Source: Streptomyces griseofuscus (GTDB lineage: Bacteria; Actinomycetota; Actinomycetes; Streptomycetales; Streptomycetaceae). From it: a stretch of 64,000 nucleotides of DNA. The notes under the pieces were generated by a model. The model was not told where the DNA came from. It saw nothing but the letters and a program-made list of their open reading frames with translations, and did no database searches. Positions 54,586 to 64,000 of the stretch are shown here, piece after piece. Within the stretch, counting starts at the first letter, position 1, and each line of letters starts with the position of its first letter. The position numbers and the translations under genes were made by a program. Location: contig NZ_CP051006.1 in the NCBI RefSeq assembly GCF_014673495.1, positions 5,270,001-5,334,000 on the forward strand. The letters run 5' to 3'.

Positions 54586-55095
54586 CCGACGACCGTGTGA
54601 TCGCCACATGCGGCGTGCACACGGTGCCGGCTGACTGGCTCGCGCAGACACGACCCGGCGGTGAGGTCCTGGTCACGGTCGGCGGATGGACGCACGCATC
54701 CGAACTCGTACGGCTCACCGTGGCCGACGACGGCACGGCCGACGGCCCGGTACTCGGCGGACAGGTCTCGTTCATGCCGGCCCGCCCTCACCTTCCGCCC
54801 CCGCTGGGCATCCTGCCGAACCTCGGAGGAGGCGACGCGGTGCCCGCCGCACTGGGCGCGGATGTGCTCGACGACTGGACCGCCCGGTTCGTCGCGCAGT
54901 TCGCCGCGCCGCGCGCGCAGCAGCTCACCCTCGAACGCGACAGCCGCGCGGTGGATGGTCCGGCAGGGCGGCACCGCGCCTCTGTGGGACCGGATCACCG
55001 GGCGCGTCACACAGTGGCAGGCGGACGGGCGCCCCTCGGCCGACCGCATGCGGCTGCGCGTCGGCACCGAGGGGCGACGCCTCACCTGGACGTAG
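54586..55095 (+). pseudogene. PCMT-like methyltransferase remnant (ATP-grasp peptide maturase type)
   Basis: The plus strand encodes RVIATCGVHTVPADWLAQTR, GGEVLVTVGGWTHASELVRL, GGQVSFMPARPHLPPPLGIL and ALGADVLDDWTARFVAQFAA. This is the second half of a protein-isoaspartate-methyltransferase-like enzyme of the kind encoded beside ATP-grasp peptide maturases (graspetide RiPP clusters). After LTLERDSRA the frame breaks, and the end (MVRQGGTAPLWDRITGRVTQ to RLRVGTEGRRLTWT) continues in another frame with about 20 residues lost. The N-terminal SAM-binding half is missing at the junction with the IS256 remnant. It is a clear pseudogene; the RiPP link is inferred. Confidence 0.65.
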
Positions 55096-55146
55096 GGAGC
55101 CCGCCGCCGTTCAGGGCCCCTCCGTGATCGTCCCGCTGGAGTCGTA

Positions 55147-55185
55147 GACGGCCCCGGCCCCCCCTGAACGGGCACCAGGGCCGTC
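55147..55185 (-). terminator. Candidate terminator of the sugar ABC operon
   Basis: GACGGCCC (55147-55154) pairs with GGGCCGTC (55178-55185) across a 23-base loop, about 20 bases beyond the last permease stop on the minus strand. There is no T-tract, so support is moderate. Confidence 0.4.
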
Positions 55186-55203
55186 GCCGTCCTCAGGCGG
55201 TGC

Positions 55204-56109
55204 CTACTTCACCGCCCCCGCCATCACCCCCGACACGAACTGCCGCTGGAACGCGAAGAACACGGCCAGTGGGATCACCATGGAGATGAAGGCGCCGGGG
55301 GCCAGGACGTCGATGTTGTTGCCGAACTGGCGGACCTGGGTCTGGAGGGCGACCGTGATCGGTTGGGTGCCGGACTTGGTGAAGACCAGGGCGACCAGCA
55401 TGTCGTTCCAGACCCAGAGGAACTGGAAGATGCCGAGGCTCGCGATGGCCGGGCCGCCCAGGGGCATCACCACGCGGGCGAACAGGCGCAGTTCACCGGC
55501 GCCGTCCAGGCGGGCGGCCTCCAGCAGTTCGCGGGGGATCTCGGCGAAGAAGTTCCGCAGCAGGAACACCGCGAACGGCAGTCCGAAGCCGGTGTGGAAC
55601 AGGACCACGCCGAGGATCGTCCCGAACAGGCCGATCTTGCCGAAGAGTTCGGCGATCGGGATCAGCGCCACCTGCACCGGCACCACCAGCAGACTGACCA
55701 CGCCGAGGAACCACCAGTCCCGGCCCGGGAACTCCATCCAGGCGAACGCGTATCCGGCGAGCGAGCCGATGACCACGACCAGGACGGTCGCCGGGACCGT
55801 GATCAGGACCGTGTTCAGCAGGGAGTGGGTGATGTCGCCGTTCTCCAGCAGCTTCTGGTAGCTGTCGAAGGTCAGCTGGGAGGGCTTGGTGAACACCGTC
55901 CACCAGCCGCTCGCGCTCATGTCGTCGGGGGAGCGGAGAGAGGAGATCAGCAGGCCGATGGTCGGCACCAGCCAGAAGAGGCCGACCAGGACGAGGACGA
56001 CACGGACCAGGGGGCCGCCCAGCGCGCGAGTGATCCGGGCGCCGAGTGAGGGCCGGGGCGCGGAGGCGGGTGGGGTCGTCCCGCGTGTATCGGTGGCGAG
56101 TGCCGTCAT
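55204..56109 (-). CDS. Carbohydrate ABC importer permease, second subunit
   Basis: The 301-residue protein starts at ATG 56109, overlapping the upstream permease stop as ATGA. It has six membrane segments and the EAA loop EIPRELLEAARLDGAGELRL followed by LFARVVMPLGGPAI, which contacts the ATPase. It is a MalG-type (CUT1) permease, 30 residues longer at the N-terminus than most. Together with the next permease and the binding protein it forms a sugar uptake system. No ATPase gene is present; in Streptomyces such systems commonly share the MsiK ATPase encoded elsewhere. Confidence 0.92.
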   Translation of the reverse strand: MTALATDTRGTTPPASAPRPSLGARITRALGGPLVRVVLVLVGLFWLVPTIGLLISSLRSPDDMSASGWWTVFTKPSQLTFDSYQKLLENGDITHSLLNTVLITVPATVLVVVIGSLAGYAFAWMEFPGRDWWFLGVVSLLVVPVQVALIPIAELFGKIGLFGTILGVVLFHTGFGLPFAVFLLRNFFAEIPRELLEAARLDGAGELRLFARVVMPLGGPAIASLGIFQFLWVWNDMLVALVFTKSGTQPITVALQTQVRQFGNNIDVLAPGAFISMVIPLAVFFAFQRQFVSGVMAGAVK

Positions 56110-57449
56110 CGTCGTACCTCCCGCCGAAGCCGTCGGATGTTGAACAGCATCACCGGGATCACCAGCACCAGCAGGAACACCGCGATCGCGCTCGCCACGC
56201 CCGGCTGGCCCTCCGCGAAGCCCCTGCGGTACAGCTCCAGGGCGAGCACGTTCGCGTCGTCCTGGGAGGAGCCGGGGGCGATGATGTAGACGAGGTCGAA
56301 CACCTTGAGCACGTTGATCATCAGGGTGACGGCGACGACCGCGAGGACCGGTGCGAGCAGCGGTACGGTGATCCTGCGGAACACCTGCCACTCATTGGCG
56401 CCGTCCACCCGCGCGGCCTCCAGCAACTCCCGTGGCATGCCCGCGAGTCCGGCCGCGATCAGCACCATCGCGAAGCCCGCCCACATCCAGACGTACGCGC
56501 CGATGATCGCCGGGGTGACCAGCGAGGGGCCGAGCCATTCGACGCCGTTGTACGGCTCCCGGAAGTTGGCCGCGGGAAGCCGCAGCCGCGCCCCGTCGGC
56601 CGCCGCGGGCAGGGTGAAGGTGCCGTCCGCCGCCGCCTTCGTGGAGGCCACGACCTTGCCGTCCTTCACCGCCTCGATCCGCATCCCCGGATAGCCCAGC
56701 TCGCCCGGGTCGGGCGCGCCGAGCCGGCCGACGCCCTTGCCGCGGGTGAAGTCCTGCCAGGTGGTGCCGGTGACCTTGCCCGGCTCGGCGTGCGCGGCCG
56801 CCGCCCGGTGCGCGTCGCCGGGCATCTTGTCCGGGGCGACCCCGACGAGCGGCAGGGTGACCGGCTGCCCGGCGTGCACGGCGGCCCTGGTGACGAAGCC
56901 GCCGCTCTGCGGGACGAGCGGCGACTCGCGGCCCGGGTGGGCCATCGGGAACGCCGAGGACTGCGCGAAGGTGTCGTGCACCGACACCCACGCGGCGTTG
57001 GCGACGCCCTTGCCCGGGTCCTGGTCGTACACCAGCCGGAAGATGATCCCGGCCGCGAGCATCGAGATCGCCATCGGCATGAAGACGACCAGCTTGAACG
57101 CCGTTCCCCAGCGCACCCGTTCGGTCAGCACCGCGAAGATCAGCCCGAGCGCGGTGGAGACGGCGGGCGCGAACACCACCCAGATGACGTTGTTCTTCAG
57201 GGCGGTGAGGATGCCGTCGTCCGTGAAGACCGTCTTGTAGTTGTCGAGTCCGGCGAACCCGTGCCCGGAGTTCGTGCCGAAGCTGCGGACGATCGAGTAC
57301 CCGATCGGGTAGACCACGAGCGCGCCCAGCAGCACCAGGGCGGGCAGCAGGAACAGCACTGCCACGGCCCTGCGGGTGCCGGTCACGCTCTTGCGCGCGC
57401 GGGGCGCGGCGGGACCCGGTGGGGCCCCGGCCGCCGCTGCCGACGCCAT
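56106..57449 (-). CDS. Carbohydrate ABC importer permease, first subunit with large external insertion
   Basis: The start is taken at ATG 57449 (MASAAAAGAPPG), 7 bases after the binding-protein stop; the frame is open further upstream. The 447-residue protein is a MalF-type (CUT1) permease with the EAA loop GMPRELLEAARVDGANEWQV. About 145 residues (roughly 165-310) are inserted between two membrane segments: AWVSVHDTFAQSSAFPMAHP through PGMRIEAVKDGKVVASTKAA then DGTFTLPAAADGARLRLPAA. The last part resembles a carboxypeptidase-regulatory/Cna-B-like beta sandwich. The insertion should face outside and may contact the binding protein or wall. Confidence 0.9.
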   Translation of the reverse strand: MASAAAAGAPPGPAAPRARKSVTGTRRAVAVLFLLPALVLLGALVVYPIGYSIVRSFGTNSGHGFAGLDNYKTVFTDDGILTALKNNVIWVVFAPAVSTALGLIFAVLTERVRWGTAFKLVVFMPMAISMLAAGIIFRLVYDQDPGKGVANAAWVSVHDTFAQSSAFPMAHPGRESPLVPQSGGFVTRAAVHAGQPVTLPLVGVAPDKMPGDAHRAAAAHAEPGKVTGTTWQDFTRGKGVGRLGAPDPGELGYPGMRIEAVKDGKVVASTKAAADGTFTLPAAADGARLRLPAANFREPYNGVEWLGPSLVTPAIIGAYVWMWAGFAMVLIAAGLAGMPRELLEAARVDGANEWQVFRRITVPLLAPVLAVVAVTLMINVLKVFDLVYIIAPGSSQDDANVLALELYRRGFAEGQPGVASAIAVFLLVLVIPVMLFNIRRLRREVRR

Positions 57450-57456
57450 GGCCGGC

Positions 57457-58833
57457 TCAGCTCCCGCTTCCGTACGCGGCCGCCGCGTCCTTCTCCAGCG
57501 CGGCCTGGGCGCCCGCGACATCGCCCGGGTTCTTCAGGAAGTCCTGGAGATCCTTCCACTCGCCCTTGCCGGGGGTACCGCCGAACGCCTGCGGGGCCTG
57601 GTCGGACATGTCGAAGCGGAAGTCGTCACCGGACGCGATCAGCGACTTGGCGATCTTCTGCTGGACGCTGTTCGGGTACGCCGAGATCGCCACGTTCTTG
57701 TTCGGCGAGAGATAGCCGCCCAGCTCGGCCTGGATGGTGGCCGCGTCCGGGGAGGCGAGGAAGGTCATCAGGGCCTGCGCGGCCTTGGAGTCCTTCAGGG
57801 CGACCGCCGCGTCACCGCCGGAGACCACGGGCGCGGTGGAGCCGACGGCCGGGAACGGGAACACCTTGGCGTCCGTGCCCACCTTCGCCTTGGTCTCACC
57901 GATGTTGACCTGCACGAAGTCGCCCTCGTAGATCATCGCGGCCTTCGGCTGGTCGCCGCCGGTGAAGGTCTGGGTGACCGAGTTCGGGAACTCGGTCTGG
58001 AGCGCGCCGTCCTGGCCGCCCGCCAGATAGTCCTTCTTGCCCCAGATCTGCGCCAGCGTCTGGAGCGCCTGCTTCACCGAGGGATCGGTCCACTTGATCT
58101 TGTGCTGGGCGAGCTGGTCGTACTTCTCGGGCCCGGCCTGGGAGAGGTAGACGTTCTCGAACCAGTCCGTCAGCGGCCAGCCGTCCGCGCCCGGCACGGA
58201 GAAGGGCGTGACCCCGGAGTCGTAGACGGCCTGCGCGGTGGTCAGCAGGTCCTTCCACGTCGTGGGTTCCTTGGCGCCCGCGTTCTCGAAGACCTTGGCG
58301 TTGTACCAGATGAGCGACTTGTTGGCGGCCTTGTAGTAGACGCCGTACTGCTTGCCGTTCACCTTCCCGATGTCCTGCCAGCCCTGCGAGTAGTTCTTCT
58401 GGACCTCCTTGAGCGCGTCCGGCCCGACCGGCTTGGCCCAGCCCTTGTCCACGGCCTGCTTGATGGCGCCCGGCTGCGGCAGCAGCGCGATGTCCGGCGG
58501 CTGCCCGCCCGCGATCTTCGATCCGAGGAAGTTGATGATCGGGTCCTGCGCGGGCACGAAGGTGACCTGCGCGCCGGTCCGCTTCTCGAACTCCGCCAGT
58601 ACCTTCTTGAAGTTGGTCTGCTCCTGCCCGGTCCACACGGCCGCGATCTCCAGATGCGCGCCGTCCAGCTTGGGCAGCGACACGGAGCCGCCGGCGGACG
58701 GCGCGCTCCCCTTGTCCTTCTTGTCGTCGCCGCCCCCGCCGGAGCACGCGCCGAGCACAAGGCCCCCCGCGAGCAACGCGGCGACCGCGCCGACGGCCCT
58801 GCCGGTCCGGATGGTGCTGCTCCTGCTGTGCAT
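57457..58833 (-). CDS. Extracellular carbohydrate-binding lipoprotein
   Basis: The 458-residue protein starts at ATG 58833. Its signal peptide ends in the lipobox LVLGAC (Cys30), followed by a Gly/Asp/Lys linker. The body is a family-1 solute-binding protein: LEIAAVWTGQEQTNFKKVLA, EFEKRTGAQVTFVPAQDPI, GGQPPDIALLPQPGAIKQAV, YYKAANKSLIWYNAKVFENA and AAMIYEGDFVQVNIG. It is the substrate-capture part of the importer encoded downstream. The sequence resembles alpha-glucoside or oligosaccharide binders, but the ligand cannot be fixed, and no LacI-type regulator or glycosidase is adjacent. Confidence 0.92.
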   Translation of the reverse strand: MHSRSSTIRTGRAVGAVAALLAGGLVLGACSGGGGDDKKDKGSAPSAGGSVSLPKLDGAHLEIAAVWTGQEQTNFKKVLAEFEKRTGAQVTFVPAQDPIINFLGSKIAGGQPPDIALLPQPGAIKQAVDKGWAKPVGPDALKEVQKNYSQGWQDIGKVNGKQYGVYYKAANKSLIWYNAKVFENAGAKEPTTWKDLLTTAQAVYDSGVTPFSVPGADGWPLTDWFENVYLSQAGPEKYDQLAQHKIKWTDPSVKQALQTLAQIWGKKDYLAGGQDGALQTEFPNSVTQTFTGGDQPKAAMIYEGDFVQVNIGETKAKVGTDAKVFPFPAVGSTAPVVSGGDAAVALKDSKAAQALMTFLASPDAATIQAELGGYLSPNKNVAISAYPNSVQQKIAKSLIASGDDFRFDMSDQAPQAFGGTPGKGEWKDLQDFLKNPGDVAGAQAALEKDAAAAYGSGS

Positions 58834-59061
58834 CACTTCCCCGTTCGTCGTTCTCCGCCGCGCACCGCGCACGTCCGCGCACCTCCGTGCACCGTCGACG
58901 TCCGTGCACCGTGAACGCCGGAACACTGTTCGTGCGCTCCGGTGTACGCGGGCCGCGCAGGCGGGGCAAGAGCGCCTGCGGGCGCGAAGGGGTGATCGTG
59001 ACCGGGTCGTGATCAGCGGTGTATGCCCCTTGATCCAGGATGAGTTGGGGCGTACCGGCGC

Positions 59062-62000
59062 CTACAGCAGCGAGGGCACCTGGGCGGCCGCGACCTGGCG
59101 GGCGGCGCGTTCCACGGCACTGGCCAGCAGGGCCAGGTCGGTGGGGCCGTTGCCGAGTTCGCGGACGGGGCGGCGGGTGGGGGGATCGCCCATGCGGTGC
59201 CAGTCCAGCGGGACGACCGTGGGGCGCTGGGTCGCGGTGCGCGGGATACGGCCGGTGACCCGGCCCGCCTGGAACCCCACCGCGGACGCGTCCAGATGGG
59301 CCAACTCGCCGCGCCCCGGGGCCGGTTCGTCGGATCCCTGCTGGGGGGCCGCGAGCCGGATGCGGAGGGTCGCCCGGCGGGCCGGTTCGCTGTCCGCCGT
59401 ACGGCCGTCCGTGCCGGCCGCCGCCACCAGGTGCACACCGAGCCGCTCGCCCTCCCGGGCCACCGCCTCCAGGGCCCGTGTCACCGAGCCCGCGGCGGGC
59501 CGGCCCGGGGCGCCGAGCGCGGGGGAGACCAGCGCGTCCAGATCGTCGACGACCACCACCAGTCGGGGCAACGGCGGTACCGCCTCGGCGCGTTGACGTG
59601 CCGCCGCGCCCGGCCGCAGCCGCAGCGTGGAGCTGGGCGGCGTCTCGATGTCCCCCGCGCCGGGCGGGGTGCGCTGTGCGATCACCCGGCCGGGTGCCAC
59701 CCGCCCCGCGTGCCACTGCGCGAAGTCGGTCCGGCCCAGCAGCTCGGCGCGCCGCTTCAGCTCCGCGCTGAGCGACTGCGCGAACTCCCGCATGCGCACA
59801 GGGTCGTTGGCGATCAGATGGGTCGTCACATGGGGTATCTCCACGCAGACCCGCAGGCCCTCGTTGCGCCCGTTGCCGGTGCCGACGCCGTCCCGGCCGT
59901 CGATGAGCACCATGCCGAGCCGGTCCGGCCGTTCGGCCGCGGCCAGCGAGGCCACCACGGCCCGCAGCAGCTCGGTACGGCCGCTGCCCGCCGGGCCCTC
60001 GATCAGCAGATGCGGCCCGTCGGCCACCAGGTCCGCGGTGACCGGGCCGTGCGGTCCGGCGCCGAGCACGGCACGGGCCCGGCCGCCCAGCGCCTCCGGA
60101 TCGTCGGCCGCGTCCGCCCAGCGGGCCATCAGCGAGGCGGGGGTGGCCCGGGCCAGGCCCAGCTCGTCCAGCAGCCGCGCCGACTGCGGCAGCGGCGCGG
60201 CCACCCGCGCGTGCCCGGCGCCGGCCGGGCCGTCCGGCCGCAGCGGGGCCAGCGCCCGCGCGAACCGCTCCGCCCACGCCGGGGACACCGCGTCCACCGT
60301 GGCGAGCACCCCGGGCGTCACCGGGCCGCCGGGCGCGACCCGCATCAGCTGGAGGGTGCCGGCCACATCGCCGCTGAGCAGGGCCACGGCCCCGCAGTGC
60401 CGCAGCGTCGGGGTCACCGTGCACGCGGTGTCGTAGGTGCGGGCCACCGGGGAGGCCGCCGAGGACGCGGAGACCTCCGCCAGACACAGCACATGCACCC
60501 CGGCCCGGGGGCCCACCGCGGCGAGCCGGGCCAGGGCCTCCTGGAGACCGGTCCCGCCGGGGTCGCCGTCGACCACGACCACCGTGTAGGGGCCGGGGAA
60601 GCCGGTGCCGCCCAGGTCGGCCTCGTCCTTGGCCCAGGACGGCCGGCGCGGGCTCCGGGGCGGCGTGCCGAAGGCGGGGGAGAGGGTGCCGGAGGCCGGG
60701 GCACCGAGCGGTCCGGCGGGCGTACCGGGCGTACCGGGCGTGCCGGGTGCCTGGCTCTGGTGGGGGATCAGCGGAGTGTCGTACGACCTCGGGTACGACC
60801 GCGTCCCGGAGCCCCCGGAGCCCCCGGAGCCCCCGGAGCCCCAGCCCACGGAGCCCCCGGTGTTCTGCGCCGGGATCGAGCGGGCCCCGGCGGTCCCCGT
60901 GCCGCGCGCCGTGAGGTCGTCCACCCGGCGCAGCAGTTCCTCCGTGCGGGCGGCGGCCTGTTCGCGGTCGTAGGCCAGCAGGAGGCGGCAGTCCTGGCCG
61001 TGGTTCGGACGGACATGCGGCAGCCAGCCCAGCCAGGACCACTCGGCGGCCCGCTCCTCCACCGGGCGGGAGCCGTCCGCGCTGATCAGCACGATCTCCA
61101 GCAGATCGGGGGAGTGCAGCGCGGCGAGCTGGGCCAGCACCGCACGGGCCAGCCCGGACAGCCGGGGCCGGGGACCGGCGAGGCCCAGCGCGCCCGCCTC
61201 CCGCAGCGCGGCGGTCACCGGTACGGCGGGCAGCAGGCCCGAGCCGTCCGGCGCGCTCCGGTCGGCGGTGCCGAGCCGCAGGGTCAGCGCCTCAGGATGG
61301 CCGGGGCCGCGCTCCCACAGCCGGGGGCCGGGGCCGAGCGCGGTGAGCAGCAGGGCCGCGGGGTCCGGCCAGGTGTCGGGCCGCCGCGGGACCCCGGCGT
61401 CCGGGGCGCCACCGGCCGAGGCCGCCTCGCCGTACCCGGGCGCGCCGTCCGCCGGCTGCTCCCCGCGCCCGCCGGCCAGCCGCCGGGCCCAGGCGCCGAG
61501 CCCCCGCCGCCGTACGCTCTGCGCCCCGTCGCCGACGCCGAACCGGCCCGCGTGGGTGTCGCCGTCGCGTCCGGTGAGTCCTGCGTCCGCGGCTCCCCAG
61601 GAGGCGGAGCCGTAGGCGTGCCCGGTGCCCTCTCCTGACGGCCGCGGTGCGTCGGCGGGACTGGTCCATGTCCCGCCGGGCGCGGCAGGGGGGAACCCGG
61701 TGTCCGGCGCAGCCGCACCGGGCCCCACGCGCAGGCAGCCCTCGCCGTCCGCGACCACCGGCACCCGCGTCCGCGGGCCCCCGGGCGCGAGGCGCAGCGC
61801 CGACTCCCCGACCCGCAGCAGGCCCCCGGCGGGCACCCGCACCGCCCGCTCCCCGATCCGGGTGCCGTCCAGCGTCGTACCGTTCGTGGAACCCAGGTCC
61901 GCCACGGACACCCGGCCGTCCGCGCCCACCGTCACCGCGCAGTGCAGCCGTGAGACATCGGGATCGTCCAGCGGTACGTCCGCGTCCGCGGAGCGCCCGA

Positions 62001-62379
62001 CCGTGATCCGGCCGCCGTGCAGCAGATGCACCCCGCCCGCGTCCGGGCCCGCCACCACATGCAGCTGCGTGGGCGCGTCGTCCAGTTCGGGATGCGGTTC
62101 GGCGGCCAGGGGCGCGCCCAGGGCCAGTACGGCGCCGTCGACCAGCGGTGGCTCCCCGAGCACGGCGCGACGCGGATCCAGCCGCTCAGCACCGGCGTAG
62201 AGCACGACCGCCGCGCCCCCGGTGTCGCGGCCCGCGCCCTCCCCGGTGACCGCTCCGGCCAGCGCGGACGCGACCGCGGCGAGGTCGGTGCCCACGGGCG
62301 CCGTGACCAGCACATCCCGGCTCGCGCCTCGCTGTGGGGGCGGGCCCGGCGGGTCTACGACGGTCAGCCGGATCTGCAT
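59062..62379 (-). CDS. FHA- and FtsK/EssC-like ATPase domain protein
   Basis: The 1105-residue protein starts at ATG 62379 (MQIRLTVVDPPGPPPQRGAS). The N-terminal ubiquitin-like part resembles EssC/YukD-type domains. An FHA domain follows at about 110-210 (ITVGRSADADVPLDDPDVSR, LHCAVTV, DLGSTNGTTLDGTRIGERA). A long Gly/Pro/Ser-rich linker (about 215-560) includes a short GSGGSGG repeat. A FtsK/SpoIIIE-like ATPase region lies at about 780-1080 with P-loop LLIEGPAGSGRTELLRAVVA and Walker B LPRLVVVVDDLDALV. The invariant P-loop Lys is Arg. It may be part of a type VII-like or signalling complex read by the adjacent kinase. Confidence 0.85.
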   Translation of the reverse strand: MQIRLTVVDPPGPPPQRGASRDVLVTAPVGTDLAAVASALAGAVTGEGAGRDTGGAAVVLYAGAERLDPRRAVLGEPPLVDGAVLALGAPLAAEPHPELDDAPTQLHVVAGPDAGGVHLLHGGRITVGRSADADVPLDDPDVSRLHCAVTVGADGRVSVADLGSTNGTTLDGTRIGERAVRVPAGGLLRVGESALRLAPGGPRTRVPVVADGEGCLRVGPGAAAPDTGFPPAAPGGTWTSPADAPRPSGEGTGHAYGSASWGAADAGLTGRDGDTHAGRFGVGDGAQSVRRRGLGAWARRLAGGRGEQPADGAPGYGEAASAGGAPDAGVPRRPDTWPDPAALLLTALGPGPRLWERGPGHPEALTLRLGTADRSAPDGSGLLPAVPVTAALREAGALGLAGPRPRLSGLARAVLAQLAALHSPDLLEIVLISADGSRPVEERAAEWSWLGWLPHVRPNHGQDCRLLLAYDREQAAARTEELLRRVDDLTARGTGTAGARSIPAQNTGGSVGWGSGGSGGSGGSGTRSYPRSYDTPLIPHQSQAPGTPGTPGTPAGPLGAPASGTLSPAFGTPPRSPRRPSWAKDEADLGGTGFPGPYTVVVVDGDPGGTGLQEALARLAAVGPRAGVHVLCLAEVSASSAASPVARTYDTACTVTPTLRHCGAVALLSGDVAGTLQLMRVAPGGPVTPGVLATVDAVSPAWAERFARALAPLRPDGPAGAGHARVAAPLPQSARLLDELGLARATPASLMARWADAADDPEALGGRARAVLGAGPHGPVTADLVADGPHLLIEGPAGSGRTELLRAVVASLAAAERPDRLGMVLIDGRDGVGTGNGRNEGLRVCVEIPHVTTHLIANDPVRMREFAQSLSAELKRRAELLGRTDFAQWHAGRVAPGRVIAQRTPPGAGDIETPPSSTLRLRPGAAARQRAEAVPPLPRLVVVVDDLDALVSPALGAPGRPAAGSVTRALEAVAREGERLGVHLVAAAGTDGRTADSEPARRATLRIRLAAPQQGSDEPAPGRGELAHLDASAVGFQAGRVTGRIPRTATQRPTVVPLDWHRMGDPPTRRPVRELGNGPTDLALLASAVERAARQVAAAQVPSLL

Positions 62380-62795
62380 CGGCGTCAGCGGTCCCTTCTG
62401 CGCGGGTCTGCGCGGGCGCGGACTACCCCCCACCCCACATGAGCACGTCGGCCAGTACGGGGAGCATCCTCGCACCTGCCGCCGACACCGTGCCCGCCAC
62501 CCGGTGCGAAGTGATCTTGATTGGTCGGCTCTGACCCCAAAAGTGCCTGACATGGACCACGGCGGCGATCAGTTGAGATCGGTCACGTCCCCTCTTATGG
62601 CGGCTTCCGTACCCTCCGATGGCTGCTTCCGGCTGCTTCCGTCCGGCTTCGGGCAACCGCGGACGAAAGACGCGCGTCTTTCCATCGAGCCTGCCCGGGA
62701 ACGCTTACGTGGCGTCCCACGCGGCACCACTACAGTGGTTCGGAACATCCGGAATGCAGGCAAGCAGCATCAGCAAGCAGCAGGGAGCGCGTGAC
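62380..62795. other. Divergent spacer upstream of the kinase gene
   Basis: This 416-bp region separates the FHA/FtsK gene from the divergent kinase and has no coding character. It contains an 18-bp perfect palindrome at 62665-62682 (listed separately). TACAGT at 62731-62736 is a possible -10 for the kinase gene. Confidence 0.55.
62665..62682. repeat. Perfect 18-bp palindrome
   Basis: GAAAGACGCGCGTCTTTC is a perfect 18-bp palindrome, 114 bases upstream of the kinase start and about 285 bases upstream of the FHA/FtsK start. It could be an operator shared by both genes. Confidence 0.7.

Positions 62796-64000
<1,205 letters not shown>

Noticed and set aside
60800..60860. CCCGGAGCC tandem repeats
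   Set aside because: They are inside the FHA/FtsK gene and simply encode a flexible Gly-Ser-Gly linker; no CRISPR or regulatory meaning.
57896..61042. 1048-codon minus-strand frame across the binding-protein and FHA genes
   Set aside because: It is in a different frame from two real genes on the same strand and consists of Gly/Arg/Pro-rich noise.

Overview
The window is high-GC chromosomal DNA of a Streptomyces or a very close relative. The evidence is the codon bias, frequent GTG starts and the gene order mtrA-mtrB-lpqB-comF-hpf, secA, and a giant NAD-glutamate dehydrogenase, all typical of Streptomyces core chromosomes. No rRNA or tRNA gene and no CRISPR array was seen.

Positions 1-5174 are the transfer and regulation half of an integrative conjugative element of the pSAM2/AICE type that continues off the left edge. 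On the minus strand lie a SCO3933-type regulator, an FtsK/TraB DNA translocase, small Spd-like membrane proteins and a partial GGDEF protein. They are headed by a cluster of four TCTCTAGAGA palindromes and a divergent GntR/UTRA (KorSA-like) repressor. A NERD-domain gene follows. Positions 5367-8652 are an accessory patch. It holds a complete IS630-family element, about 850 bp of non-coding DNA with a 150-bp imperfect palindrome, and a three-gene module that I read as a toxin-antitoxin-chaperone (TAC) system: HigB/RelE-like toxin, XRE antitoxin and SecB-like chaperone.

Positions 8926-29695 are mostly core genome. The MtrAB-LpqB two-component system is followed by comF, the hibernation factor hpf, a NarL-type response regulator, a winged-helix protein, a GNAT enzyme, secA, an Rv3235-like protein, a DUF6912 protein, a HAD hydrolase, a PfpI-like protein and the 1651-residue glutamate dehydrogenase.

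Positions 29878-52972 form a cell-surface glycopolymer locus. It has three membrane GT-C-type enzymes, two family-2 glycosyltransferases, galE, a TagGH-like ABC exporter and four long proteins that pair a GT2-like N-terminus with a CDP-glycerol glycerophosphotransferase (TagF-like) C-terminus. These are probably the enzymes for a teichoic-acid-like or other poly-phosphodiester wall polymer and its export. A TetR gene, a truncated ADP-ribosylglycohydrolase and the ohrR/ohr peroxide-resistance pair are embedded in it. The four TagF-like paralogues have lost different active-site motifs.

Positions 53317-55095 are a scar: a DUF6879 fusion gene, an IS256-family transposase remnant and a broken methyltransferase of the kind found next to ATP-grasp peptide maturases. 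Positions 55204-58833 encode a carbohydrate ABC importer without its own ATPase. Positions 59062-62379 encode an FHA/FtsK-like protein, and a divergent serine/threonine kinase with C-terminal DPTAVLP repeats runs off the right edge.
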